64,000 nucleotides of DNA from MED-G105 sp039814575 (GTDB lineage: Bacteria; Pseudomonadota; Alphaproteobacteria; Caulobacterales; Parvularculaceae), in contig JBCCAY010000001.1 in assembly GCA_039814575.1 (NCBI GenBank), positions 62,001 to 126,000 of the forward strand, written 5' to 3'. Every line of letters starts with the position of its first letter. Position 1 is the stretch's first letter. Position numbers and translations under genes: made by a program. Below are positions 15,835-24,554 of the stretch, in pieces. Below the pieces are notes generated by a model. It saw only the letters and a list, made by a program, of their open reading frames with translations, made no database searches and was not told where the DNA came from.

Positions 15835-17373
15835 TTGCGGGTAGACCCCCACAAGGCAGCGCCGTGGGTCAGCATAGCTCAGCTTCTTGAAAAAAATCAG
15901 CAGCGCTTAGAAGCGCTCGAGTGTTTCAAGCGGGCCATTGCAGCCGATCCTTACAATTCATTTGTGCGATATAAATACGGTCTTGCACTCGCCCAATCAG
16001 GGGATCTAGACCGCGCGATTTCAGAATACGATTTCGCCATCCGCCTCAACTCTAACGATGCTTCGATTTACACTGCTCGCGCTGTGGCGTTCGAACACCA
16101 AGGCGAGCCGGCGAAAGCGGCTGCTTCTTACCGAAATGCGCTCCGCATTGCCCCGGACAACGCCCAAGCCCTCGGTAACTTGATTGCACTCGGCCGACAT
16201 GTCGACGTTGACGATGCCCTAGAAAACGCCCGTGCCCAAGTCGCTGCGGCGCATGCAAACATCGACGAGTTGGACGATACCTCAGCGTCGATTGAAGAAG
16301 ACAACGATGACGCCCCACTTGGCGTCGGCCCCGTTGAAGCCGAAGAGGAAAGAGACGGCCGAAAAGACGAGACCGATAACAACGAGCGTAACTCGAAAGC
16401 TCGTTTTTCCATGGTTGCGTACGGTCTCGGTAAGGAGCTAGAGCGCCGCGGCGAGGATGACGAAGAAGCTTTCGCCGCTTACGCCAGCGCGAATGGTGCC
16501 CGCAAGCGAGCCACGGGGGCTTTTAACCGAAAAATCTATGATCGTCGCATTGATAAGATGTGCGAAATTTTCTCGCGGGATTTCTATGCTGAACGCGCCG
16601 AGTGGGGCGATTCGAGCGAAATTCCGGTTTTTGTCGTCGGTCTGCCGCGTTCGGGCACAACCCTGACCGAACAAATTCTAGCATCGCATCCTCTGTGTCA
16701 TGGCGCCGGCGAGATTGACGCGCTCGCAGACATGGCGACCGGCACGCCCGATCGCTTGGGGTCCAATGAAACGCCTTGGCCCGATTGCGCCGATCAGTTG
16801 ACGAAAGAGCATATCGACGCCCTTGCAAAAGACTATGTCGCTCGACTGACGAAGGGCGCGCCGCGCAACTCAATCCGAGTTATCGACAAACAACCGCTGA
16901 ATTTCTTCCATATCGGCCTCATTGCTATGGCCTTTCCAAATGCCCGCATTTTGCATTGCCAGCGGGATTTGCGCGACAACGGCTTTTCAATATTCAGCGA
17001 AAACTTCGCCCACTCACAACGGTGGTCGACGGACCTAGCCGATATCGCTTACTATTGGCGCGGCTATCGCCGCTTGATGGCGCATTTCCGCGAAAACCTA
17101 CCAATCAACATGCTGGACGTACGCTACGAAGAAACCGTGGCCGACCAGGAAGCGGCGTCGCGGCGTCTTCTCGACTTTATGGGATTAGAATGGGACAAAT
17201 CCGTTCTGGCGTTCCACAAGAACGATCGCGCCGTACAGACACCGAGCCGGTGGCAAGTACGCCAGCCCATCTACAAAAAGTCCGCCGGTCGATGGCAACG
17301 ATTTGAATCGCACCTCGGTCCGCTTATCGAGGCTTGGAACAAAGAAGGCGATCCCCCCATTTCAATCGTCTAG
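15835..17373 (+). CDS. TPR-repeat sulfotransferase (start codon uncertain)
   Basis: From TTG 15835 the protein has 512 residues: TPR repeats to about residue 115, an acidic linker (about 140-190, with IEEDNDDAP), then a sulfotransferase domain. The 5'-phosphosulfate loop of PAPS binding is PVFVVGLPRSGTTLTEQILA and the 3'-phosphate region is ARILHCQRDLRDNGFSIF. The true N terminus lies further upstream. In the same frame, codons from about 15764 encode an additional complete TPR (WFDIGRELEHAG, then ALDAYKKSL), yet no ATG, GTG or TTG exists between the receptor stop at 15702 and 15835. The frame is that of the receptor gene itself. TPR-sulfotransferases transfer sulfate to tyrosine, sugar or small-molecule hydroxyls. 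The substrate is unknown. Confidence 0.8.
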   Translation: MRVDPHKAAPWVSIAQLLEKNQQRLEALECFKRAIAADPYNSFVRYKYGLALAQSGDLDRAISEYDFAIRLNSNDASIYTARAVAFEHQGEPAKAAASYRNALRIAPDNAQALGNLIALGRHVDVDDALENARAQVAAAHANIDELDDTSASIEEDNDDAPLGVGPVEAEEERDGRKDETDNNERNSKARFSMVAYGLGKELERRGEDDEEAFAAYASANGARKRATGAFNRKIYDRRIDKMCEIFSRDFYAERAEWGDSSEIPVFVVGLPRSGTTLTEQILASHPLCHGAGEIDALADMATGTPDRLGSNETPWPDCADQLTKEHIDALAKDYVARLTKGAPRNSIRVIDKQPLNFFHIGLIAMAFPNARILHCQRDLRDNGFSIFSENFAHSQRWSTDLADIAYYWRGYRRLMAHFRENLPINMLDVRYEETVADQEAASRRLLDFMGLEWDKSVLAFHKNDRAVQTPSRWQVRQPIYKKSAGRWQRFESHLGPLIEAWNKEGDPPISIV

Positions 17374-17534
17374 ATTGTTCGGCGCCTTTTCTGGCCAACG
17401 ACATAAGACCACAACCACGCTCAAACTCGTCGAACGGCCCCTGGCGGAGCGAAACTGTTGCGCTATGCTCCTGTCCGCTATAGCGAACGCTCAGCGATAA
17501 ACATGAATGGCCCAATCGGCGAGAGGAGCGCGTC

Positions 17535-18509
17535 ATGGATGTAGGCGGAGCAGCGCTCGTCGGAGCGACCGGGTTTGTCGGATCGAACTTGCGCCGCCAA
17601 ACCTCTTTCGCGGCCTGCTATGACAGCAAGTCTATCAGCGATATTCGCGGGCGCCGCTTTGAACGCGTCATATGCGCCGGCGCGCCGGCGGAGATGTGGC
17701 GCGCTAATCAAGACCCGGAGCGCGACGATGCGATTATCGACGGCCTTATCGACAATTTATGTGCCGTTCACTGCGATGAATTGGTGCTGATTTCAACAAT
17801 CGCCGTTCTCAACGACGGCGCTGCGGGTTATACGGAAGACACCGCCGCCTATGAAAAGAATTCTGCCTACGGCAGAAATAGACGTCGATTGGAAGAGGCA
17901 TGCGCGAAACACTTCGCGTCAACGAAAATTATCCGTCTTCCTGCGCTTTTTGGAACCGGGCTAAAAAAGAACTTCATCTTTGATATATTAAATCCAGCGC
18001 CGGCGTTTTTGAAACCAGAGGCCTTAGGGAAACTAAAGGCCAAAGCCTCCCCGGCAGCGTCAGGGCTGATGGAACGGTACTTCCAATTCGACGACGCCCT
18101 TGAGCTTTTTGTCCAGGACAAATCAGCGGTAGACGCCGACACAGCACGTTCTGCCTTAAACAGCGCCTTCGAATCACTTGATTTCTCACCAACCGCGTTC
18201 ACGAACAGCCAGTCCGAGTTCCAATTTTACAATCTGGAATGGCTAAATGCAGACATCGACCGCATGCGCCGATCTAACGTCGACACGCTGCATGCGGCAA
18301 GCGCCCCGATAACGGCGGGCGATGTCTATGAAAGACTTACATGCAAAGCGTTTCCGAGCGTAACTTCGCGGCCAGCCATCCGTAAGGAGATGTTTTGCTC
18401 GCGTCACGCCTCGTTATGGGACCAAGACAGCCTTTATCTTTACGATCACAAGACCGTCTTAAGCGCCCTAGAAGCATTCTATGAACAGGCGAAATCGATA
18501 AAGGAATAG
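17535..18509 (+). CDS. NAD-dependent epimerase/dehydratase-family protein
   Basis: A 324-residue extended-SDR Rossmann protein. The N-terminal nucleotide loop reads ALVGATGFVGSNL. A strand with LVLISTIAVL carries the usual serine/threonine position, and an SAYGRNRRRLE segment occupies the catalytic YxxxK site but with arginine instead of lysine. The second half is not recognisable to me. A strong site (GAGAGGAG) precedes ATG 17535. The TIM-barrel isomerase starts four bases after the stop, so the two are co-translated. They probably modify a sugar or polyol for the neighbouring glycosyltransferase genes; no specific reaction can be assigned. Confidence 0.7.
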   Translation: MDVGGAALVGATGFVGSNLRRQTSFAACYDSKSISDIRGRRFERVICAGAPAEMWRANQDPERDDAIIDGLIDNLCAVHCDELVLISTIAVLNDGAAGYTEDTAAYEKNSAYGRNRRRLEEACAKHFASTKIIRLPALFGTGLKKNFIFDILNPAPAFLKPEALGKLKAKASPAASGLMERYFQFDDALELFVQDKSAVDADTARSALNSAFESLDFSPTAFTNSQSEFQFYNLEWLNADIDRMRRSNVDTLHAASAPITAGDVYERLTCKAFPSVTSRPAIRKEMFCSRHASLWDQDSLYLYDHKTVLSALEAFYEQAKSIKE

Positions 18510-18513
18510 GTCC

Positions 18514-19338
18514 GTGAACCGCGCAATATCGAACATAGCTTGGTCACCAAACGAAGCGCTTGAGGCCTATCGTATTTTACAGCGCCATGGCGTTAAGGGA
18601 TTGGAGTTTGCGCCGGGGTTGCTGTTTCCTGATACGGATAATCCATTGCGCCCAACGAAGACGGCCCTTGCAGACGCCAGGGTGACGCTTTCTGATTTTG
18701 GCTTACAGCCCGTGTCCATGCAGTCATTACATTTTGCGACACCTGGCGCAGCGCTGTTCGGCGATACTCGCGAGAAGACGCTCTTTATCGATGCGATTGA
18801 GCAAGCGACCGATCTCGCCGCCGCCCTCAGTGTAGGGAATATTGTTATTGGCTCACCAAAGAACCGCGTCATTCCTGACGCCTTACCGCTTGAGCGGGCG
18901 ATTGAGAGCGCCGTAACAGTCTTTCGCAGCCTCGGCGACAAAGCGGCCAAAGTCGGCGTTACGCTGGCGATCGAAGCCAACCCGACTGCCTATGGAACGA
19001 ATTTTCTGACCTCGTCAGAAAGCGTTATCGATTTTTGCGAAACTTGTGCGCACCCGGCCGTACGGATGAATTTGGATCTCGGCACCGTCGTCATGAACGA
19101 TCGCTCAGACGCCCTTAACACACTAGTTCAGGCATCGGCGTCGATAATCAACCACGTGCATATTTCAGCACGTCAACTTGGACCGATTACGCAAAACAGT
19201 CCGTCGGTCGTAGCGCTTGCAAACGCTGTGAAGGCGATCGATTTTCAAGGTTGGACGTCAGTGGAGATGCGACGCGTCGGGGGAGCGCCGCTCAATGCGA
19301 TTGAAACCGCCTGCCGAACGCTCCGGGCGCATTACTAG
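18514..19338 (+). CDS. Sugar phosphate isomerase/epimerase (xylose-isomerase-like TIM barrel)
   Basis: A 274-residue protein of the AP endonuclease 2 / xylose-isomerase-like TIM-barrel family. Expected metal-site strands are visible: VTLAIEANPTAYG (glutamate), VRMNLDLGT (aspartate), INHVHISARQLGP (histidine) and WTSVEMRRVG (C-terminal glutamate). It starts with GTG 18514, with AAAGGA spaced before it, four bases after the epimerase stop. Members isomerise or epimerise sugars, inositols or hydroxypyruvate-type substrates. With the Rossmann gene before it, the pair looks like a two-step sugar or polyol conversion. It converges with the GtrA gene. Confidence 0.75.
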   Translation: MNRAISNIAWSPNEALEAYRILQRHGVKGLEFAPGLLFPDTDNPLRPTKTALADARVTLSDFGLQPVSMQSLHFATPGAALFGDTREKTLFIDAIEQATDLAAALSVGNIVIGSPKNRVIPDALPLERAIESAVTVFRSLGDKAAKVGVTLAIEANPTAYGTNFLTSSESVIDFCETCAHPAVRMNLDLGTVVMNDRSDALNTLVQASASIINHVHISARQLGPITQNSPSVVALANAVKAIDFQGWTSVEMRRVGGAPLNAIETACRTLRAHY

Positions 19339-19374
19339 AACGGCGCGGTAAAAAGAGCGCGGGTTGAAACGCCT

Positions 19375-19926
19375 TCATCTATGCAAATGAGTATTTGGCG
19401 AGCGAAGGGCGTCATTGTCACACATATAAATAACGGATGCGGCGACGCATACGAGGATAGCGACAGCGACAACACGCCTTAGCGTCGTGCTGGACGGTTC
19501 TTCAGTGTTGAACGCAAAATATCGTGTCAAAAGAAAGTTGACGATGAGCGAACACCCGGCCGCGGCGGCCAATGCGCACGCGTCAGCAATCAATGGAAGG
19601 TCCAAACCCATCATTGGCGCTAAGACAAGTGTGCGTGTGCTAATCGTCGTCAGCGCTGAAAGCGTGTAACGCCCAAAACGACGGCGAAACAAGCGATCAT
19701 TGTCATTCGATCGAAACGTCCAGTGATAGTGCGCATAAAACGTCAAAAAGAAAGCAACGATAAAGCCCGTTATAGCCGCCAAAACAATTGGCGCACCAAA
19801 GTATCCCCGCATCGCTAGCGCAACAGCCACATCGACAGCAAAGCCGACAAGAACAACGATGGCGTAGCGACGCGTCACGGGCTCTTTAATCATAGAAAGA
19901 AGGGAAGAACGAAAAGATGGCGCCAT
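19375..19926 (-). CDS. GtrA-family membrane protein
   Basis: A 183-residue protein with four hydrophobic segments at about residues 20-40, 45-68, 88-110 and 118-140, plus a further hydrophobic stretch near 150-170. The GtrA signature region includes FVAFFLTFYAHYHWTFR and IVNFLLTRYFAF. GtrA-type proteins are proposed to flip or present undecaprenyl-linked sugars. It starts 19 bases after the FAD oxidoreductase stop, making it the last gene of a four-gene minus-strand operon beginning at 22939. The extra C-terminal segment is slightly longer than the minimal family domain. Confidence 0.85.
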   Translation of the reverse strand: MAPSFRSSLLSMIKEPVTRRYAIVVLVGFAVDVAVALAMRGYFGAPIVLAAITGFIVAFFLTFYAHYHWTFRSNDNDRLFRRRFGRYTLSALTTISTRTLVLAPMMGLDLPLIADACALAAAAGCSLIVNFLLTRYFAFNTEEPSSTTLRRVVAVAILVCVAASVIYMCDNDALRSPNTHLHR

Positions 19927-19945
19927 TACTGGGCGAAGCCTTGCT

Positions 19946-21082
19946 TTACGAGAAAAGGTAACGCGTGTCCGCTTGCGCCCAGTGCGGCGATGCAGCCCGA
20001 AATACCGTGAAAAGATCGTAGATATTATCTATCTTCCCGCCCATAATAGAAATCACGCGGGGCGCATCGCGATGGCGGTGAAACAAGATGGGTCTTCCGT
20101 CATCTCGTTCATTCTTTGTCAAGACGGTTTTGACGTCAAAAAGCGAACGATCATATTGAACCGCCCCCATCACCGGTAAATAACGGCGCGCATCCGCTGT
20201 CATATGTCTCCACTTAGAATGCTGCGGCAGCGTCTTCGCGAGCGAATATGCCGCTGGTCCGCCAGGCCGATCTGTCCAAGTAAAATGCGGCGTGTATCGA
20301 ACATGCGTGAGAGAGTATCTCTCTTCGGCGGGAAAAGGCATAAAAGAAAAAAAAGGGCCGTCCATCACCGTAACCGCTAATCCTCTTAATTCTGGAGGCG
20401 GAACAACGAGCGCGATCTCGGCGAACTCGTGTTTCAACGGTAAAGCTTCAAGACCGCTCGCCTGCAAGGCCGCGTTAATTTGTGCATAGGTTGCATTTAT
20501 TATGTGCCCACCACGAACCGCGCCACCACCCGACAATACGACCCGAACATCCTCTGCACTCATCTCAAAGCAATCAACACCTTGCCCCAAAAGGCATGTG
20601 ACGCCGGCCGCCTCAAGCCTCGCTTTCAAGCCGTCCCTTAAAGCACGGTAATCAAAAGCGGTCTCAAAACATTTGAAAACCCCAGCAATCCGGTCGGAGT
20701 CAAACAAAGCGCTCATGCGCGCATCGGCCGGCTCTATCGGCGCGTTCATACTACGATACATACGGAAAAATCGCTGTGGGCTGACTTTCGATTTTCGGCG
20801 CGCAACGGCATAAAGCATGGAGAACGTTTGATCGATCGCCTCCGGAAAATCAGCGGCGAACCGCGCGTGAAGACTTAATGAGCGTAACGCTGTGACGAAA
20901 CTACGCGGATAATGAAAACCAGTGTGAACGCGGGCCTGGTTCACGCGTGAGCCGCGTTCCATCAATCTTGGTTCTTGTTCGATGAGCAAGACGCGCTCTG
21001 ATACGCTGCGCGCAAAGAGGGCAAGACAGCACCCATAGAACCCACCGCCGACAACAACGAAATCGTATCGCTCCGTTATCAC
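19946..21082 (-). CDS. FAD-dependent oxidoreductase (DAO family)
   Basis: A 378-residue flavoprotein. The N-terminal dinucleotide fold is FVVVGGGFYGCCLALFA (about residues 8-24), followed by VLLIEQEP. A distinctive VNQARVHTGFHYPRS motif near residue 50 is, as I recall, shared by oxidoreductases found in surface-polysaccharide clusters. The C-terminal FAD region is VISIMGGKIDNIYDL. Its start overlaps the stop of the GT2 gene by four bases (ATGA). It may oxidise a sugar or lipid-linked intermediate of the pathway encoded around it. The substrate cannot be read from sequence. Confidence 0.75.
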   Translation of the reverse strand: MITERYDFVVVGGGFYGCCLALFARSVSERVLLIEQEPRLMERGSRVNQARVHTGFHYPRSFVTALRSLSLHARFAADFPEAIDQTFSMLYAVARRKSKVSPQRFFRMYRSMNAPIEPADARMSALFDSDRIAGVFKCFETAFDYRALRDGLKARLEAAGVTCLLGQGVDCFEMSAEDVRVVLSGGGAVRGGHIINATYAQINAALQASGLEALPLKHEFAEIALVVPPPELRGLAVTVMDGPFFSFMPFPAEERYSLTHVRYTPHFTWTDRPGGPAAYSLAKTLPQHSKWRHMTADARRYLPVMGAVQYDRSLFDVKTVLTKNERDDGRPILFHRHRDAPRVISIMGGKIDNIYDLFTVFRAASPHWAQADTRYLFS

Positions 21083-21936
21083 GTGCTATTTTCCTGGTTG
21101 GCGGGAGAAGGGTGATAACGCCGGGCGAGCGTCGAAAAGAGAACCTTCAATAGGTCCTGATATGCGCGCCAAGAAGTAATTTTAGTTGGCGTAGCGCCCT
21201 TCGCCGGGTAACGACGCACGGTCGGGATTTCAACGGTCTTATATCCTAGCTGGGTTGCTCGAACGGTGAGATAAGCTAATAATTCGTATGCCATAAATAT
21301 GTTGCGGAAGGGCGCAACACGATCGTCATTAAGGTAGCGCGAAGAATACGCCCGAAAACCTTGGGTCGTATCCGTAAACCAGCGCCCCGCGGCCAAGCTT
21401 AGAACCGGTGAATGGATAAAACGCACGGCGATATGGCGAAGAAAAGGCGTGTTCTCGCCGCGTCCACCGCGAATAAAACGTGACGCCTGCGCATAGTCAA
21501 CGTCGCCCATTAGGGCGTCTACGAACTTTGGAATGTGCGCGACGGAGTCCTTACCATTGCCGTCCATCGTCACGATTCCGTGATAGCCGTCGCACAAAGC
21601 GACGCTATAACCGCACCGTAGCTGAGCGGATAGTTTCCCGGGACCCGTTTTCGTAATCAGTGTTCGGACGCCACAATGGCGAAGAAAATCGATCTCTAAT
21701 GAGTTATCTGTCGAACCGCCGTCCGCGATAATGACGTCAATCAATGTGTCGAAGCCTCGCTCCTTGATCGCTTCCAATTGCGTGCGGATCCGCTCTCCTT
21801 CATTTATGACCGGAATCACGAGCGCGTATCTCGTATTTTTTTCTTTCAAAGAAACATAGTCGAAGGTCGGAACAGCCCAACCAAGTTCGTCGAAACGCAT
21901 ACGATAGTGATCTGGCGCTTGACGTGCTTTTTCCAT
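21079..21936 (-). CDS. Glycosyltransferase family 2 protein
   Basis: A 285-residue GT-A enzyme. Conserved strands are YALVIPVINEG, VIIADGGSTDNS and GIVTMDGNGKDS, the last supplying the metal-binding aspartate region. Acceptor-side features include TTQGFRAYSSRYL. There is no C-terminal membrane helix, so it resembles dolichol/polyprenyl-phosphate glycosyltransferases that lack an anchor. The GtrA protein two genes later would be the usual partner for a polyprenyl-phosphate sugar. It starts 25 bases after the stop of the upstream degenerate GT-like gene and overlaps the oxidoreductase by four bases. Confidence 0.85.
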   Translation of the reverse strand: MEKARQAPDHYRMRFDELGWAVPTFDYVSLKEKNTRYALVIPVINEGERIRTQLEAIKERGFDTLIDVIIADGGSTDNSLEIDFLRHCGVRTLITKTGPGKLSAQLRCGYSVALCDGYHGIVTMDGNGKDSVAHIPKFVDALMGDVDYAQASRFIRGGRGENTPFLRHIAVRFIHSPVLSLAAGRWFTDTTQGFRAYSSRYLNDDRVAPFRNIFMAYELLAYLTVRATQLGYKTVEIPTVRRYPAKGATPTKITSWRAYQDLLKVLFSTLARRYHPSPANQENST

Positions 21937-21961
21937 AATTACGCTTATCTAACTTCTCTTC

Positions 21962-22939
21962 TTACGTCGTTTCGTGGGGTGATCCATCGTCGACATTTAA
22001 GGCAGTCGCATCACGAAACAGCGAAAGGCCGTCAAATTCTTCTAAAGGTTGTTCACGTAGGCCGCCGCGTGTTTGATCCAGCACGCGCACCATGCCAAGC
22101 GATAACGCGCAGACAGCGGCAGAAAGCACAAAAAGCATCGCGCTTAAGGCCAAGGACGTCGTCAACCAACCATCAGCGACGTTCGTATACAGAATAAAAA
22201 CGAAAGCCGCGTAAACGGCGTAGCCCGCCCCGCCGAAAGCACCAAACGCCCCTAGCGCCGCCATAATGCCGAGCATGCGCGGCGCCGCGTGCGACAACAA
22301 GCCGCCAGCCAAAGCGATACGGCGCCCAATGCCGCCAGAGTCCCGCTCAACGCGAACGCCAACAGGCAACGCTAACCGCTTTTTTTGCTGCCCCCGCCGA
22401 TCGAACCGTAAATCTAGGTCGGGGCTTGCCCCATCTAAGACACGGTTCAACGCCTCACGCGGCCAAGCTGCGGTCAAAAGCTCTCGCTCGCTGACGTCAT
22501 AGCCGGAAATTAGTGACAAAGCAGCGCTAACGGGAGATATCAGCGATACACGTTCAGAACGCTCATACGCCACCGGAGCCTTGTCAGCGACAGCCGGCTC
22601 GGTAATCGCCGTAATGTCGACATAGGCGAGCTCCGACATCGTCGTCAGGACAACAATATCACCAATCGCTTCGCTTGCGGCAATTGTTCGCAACCGGTAA
22701 AAATCCGTACCCCGCGGTGCCGCTATGAGACGAATGTTTCGAAGGCCGACGAGATCGTTCCGAAGCGCTGCGAGCGCTGCACCGCTCGTCGCCGTGACGA
22801 TGAGCACTTCCCAATACTCAAATCGGCGCATCAAATCCGCGCTTAAGGATTGGATCTTCGGCTCAATCGCCGCGCCGTCGGGCGCCCATAGCGCCACGGC
22901 GACAGAAACCAAAATATCGCTCCGCACTGGTGCGCCCAT
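21962..22939 (-). CDS. Degenerate GT2-like membrane protein
   Basis: A 325-residue protein. The N-terminal half follows the layout of a GT2 catalytic domain (SDILVSVAVALWAP, then FEYWEVLIVTATSG, and FYRLRTIAASEAIGDIVVLT). Where the metal-binding DxD should be, it has TTMSELAY, so catalysis is doubtful. Two membrane helices lie at about residues 228-255 and 262-287. It is the first gene of the operon, and the active GT2 follows after 25 bases. A scaffolding, membrane-anchoring or carrier-binding role for the active enzyme is an inference. I do not recognise a characterised homologue. Confidence 0.6.
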   Translation of the reverse strand: MGAPVRSDILVSVAVALWAPDGAAIEPKIQSLSADLMRRFEYWEVLIVTATSGAALAALRNDLVGLRNIRLIAAPRGTDFYRLRTIAASEAIGDIVVLTTMSELAYVDITAITEPAVADKAPVAYERSERVSLISPVSAALSLISGYDVSERELLTAAWPREALNRVLDGASPDLDLRFDRRGQQKKRLALPVGVRVERDSGGIGRRIALAGGLLSHAAPRMLGIMAALGAFGAFGGAGYAVYAAFVFILYTNVADGWLTTSLALSAMLFVLSAAVCALSLGMVRVLDQTRGGLREQPLEEFDGLSLFRDATALNVDDGSPHETT

Positions 22940-23372
22940 TTTGCGGCATCCCTAGCTTTTTAAGGTTCGTCGTAAAACGTATCGCGGCGAGCGTATAGGG
23001 CGCGCTATCTGGGATCAACGCCAGCGAACCCTAACTTTCGCCCCTCGGAATTGGAATCGCGGTTCCCTCCCAATTTCCGTTGGCGGAAGCATCACATAAG
23101 GCGACATGAATTCCCGCACGACGTAGAACTATGCTGTGCACACACAAATATCTACGAGCCTGGATCAAAAGTCGCAAAAAATAACGACACGCAAATATCA
23201 GACGCCAATTCGCAGAAAAACGATGCGGCGCCGGCTCGTAAAAGATATGCTTTTACCTCTTAAGGTTTAGAGCCGAAACCGAATGAACTCCCAAATGGGT
23301 CCTTGGTCTGCTGACGTCTGATTTGCAACCAACTCAGCGCTATTTACGACTTTCGGAGCAGGCTCTAGGAGG
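22940..23372. other. Intergenic region upstream of the four-gene glycan operon
   Basis: 433 bases between the operon start at 22939 and the stop of the UDP-sulfoquinovose-synthase-like gene, both on the minus strand. The stretch 23100-23280 is richer in A and T than its flanks. I found no convincing protein frame, strong hairpin or repeat. It presumably holds the operon promoter and the upstream gene's 3' untranslated region. Confidence 0.4.
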
Positions 23373-24554
23373 TTATTCGGGCTGCGCCTGCGCTTTTGTC
23401 CAGTAGGACACGCATGGAATTTTCGAAAGGTCGCACCGGTGTGCGTACTTCTTAGCGATCGACGTCACTTCATCCAACAACCCGTCATCAAGCGTAATCG
23501 GCTCCAAGCCGAGGCCAAGAAGCTGGCGATTTTCTACGTGCAAATCGTTTTCAGCATCTTCTTTGCGCGGATTATCAACATGCTCAATCGCGGCGCCAGT
23601 TTTTTCCGAAACCAGTTTCGCAAGCTCACGCACGCGGTGCGTTTCCGTCATTTGGTTCAATATGCGCACGCGCTCCCCATGCTGGGGAGGATTCTCTATG
23701 GCAAGCTCAATGCAGCGCACGGTGTCTTGAATGTGAATGAAGGCTCGAGTCTGTCCGCCAGCGCCATGCACCGTAAGCGGATAACCTACCGCTGCTTGCA
23801 TTAAAAAGCGATTGAGGACCGTTCCATAGTCGCCATCATAATCGAATCGATTGATGAGGTCTTCATGCTGACGCGTCTCTTCAGTCTGCGTGCCCCAGAC
23901 AATGCCCTGGTGCAAATCGGTAACTTTAAGTCCGTCATTCTTGTTGTAAAACGCAAACATTAACTGATCTTGCGTTTTTGTCATATGATAGATCGACCCA
24001 GGATTCGCCGGATACAGAATTTCTTGTGAAATCTCCTCGCCGTCATCTTTTTCGACTTTGACAGTGAGATAACCCTCGGGGATCTTCATACCCGCGGTGC
24101 CGTAACCATAAACACCCATCGTTCCCAAGTGAACGAGATGGGCGTCAATGTCGGCTTCCACCATTGCAGCGAGCACATTGTTCGTCGCGTTCAAATTATT
24201 GTCGACCGTATACCGTTTGTGGAATGACGACTTCATCGAATAAGGCGCCGCGCGCTGTTCGGCGAAATGCACGATGGCGTCCGGTTCAAACGACTGAAAC
24301 AAATAAAGCAGGCGGGCGTAATTGCGTGCGACATTTATGTTTTCAAACCGCAGTGAGCGGCCGGATACTTTTTTCCACGTCGCGAGGCGTACGGACATCG
24401 GCTTAATCGGCGTTAGCGATTCAACCTCAAGCTCGATATCGATTTTACGTCGTGACAAATCATCAACGATGACGACGTCGTGGCCTTTTTGCGATAGATG
24501 CAACGCCGTCGGCCAACCACAAAAGCCATCTCCGCCAATGACACAAATCCGCAT
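23373..24554 (-). CDS. sqdB: UDP-sulfoquinovose synthase homologue
   Basis: A 393-residue extended SDR, counted from the ATG at 24554 because AGGAG lies seven bases upstream (24562-24566) and MRICVIGGDGFCGWPTALHL aligns with the SQD1/SqdB N terminus. Further SQD1-like signatures are SLTPIKPM, HFAEQRAAPYSM, HLVHLGTMGVYG, YHMTKTQDQ (tyrosine-lysine pair) and HGAGGQTRAFIHIQDTV. The enzyme makes UDP-sulfoquinovose from UDP-glucose and sulfite with bound NAD, normally for the sulfolipid SQDG. No SqdX/SqdD-type transferase that I recognise is adjacent. The product may instead be used by the neighbouring glycan genes. It is transcribed toward the glycan operon, 433 bases before it. Confidence 0.88.
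   Translation of the reverse strand: MRICVIGGDGFCGWPTALHLSQKGHDVVIVDDLSRRKIDIELEVESLTPIKPMSVRLATWKKVSGRSLRFENINVARNYARLLYLFQSFEPDAIVHFAEQRAAPYSMKSSFHKRYTVDNNLNATNNVLAAMVEADIDAHLVHLGTMGVYGYGTAGMKIPEGYLTVKVEKDDGEEISQEILYPANPGSIYHMTKTQDQLMFAFYNKNDGLKVTDLHQGIVWGTQTEETRQHEDLINRFDYDGDYGTVLNRFLMQAAVGYPLTVHGAGGQTRAFIHIQDTVRCIELAIENPPQHGERVRILNQMTETHRVRELAKLVSEKTGAAIEHVDNPRKEDAENDLHVENRQLLGLGLEPITLDDGLLDEVTSIAKKYAHRCDLSKIPCVSYWTKAQAQPE

Noticed and set aside
23051..23263. 70-codon plus-strand frame in the 22940-23372 gap
   Set aside because: TTG start without a ribosome-binding site and no recognisable composition or motif.
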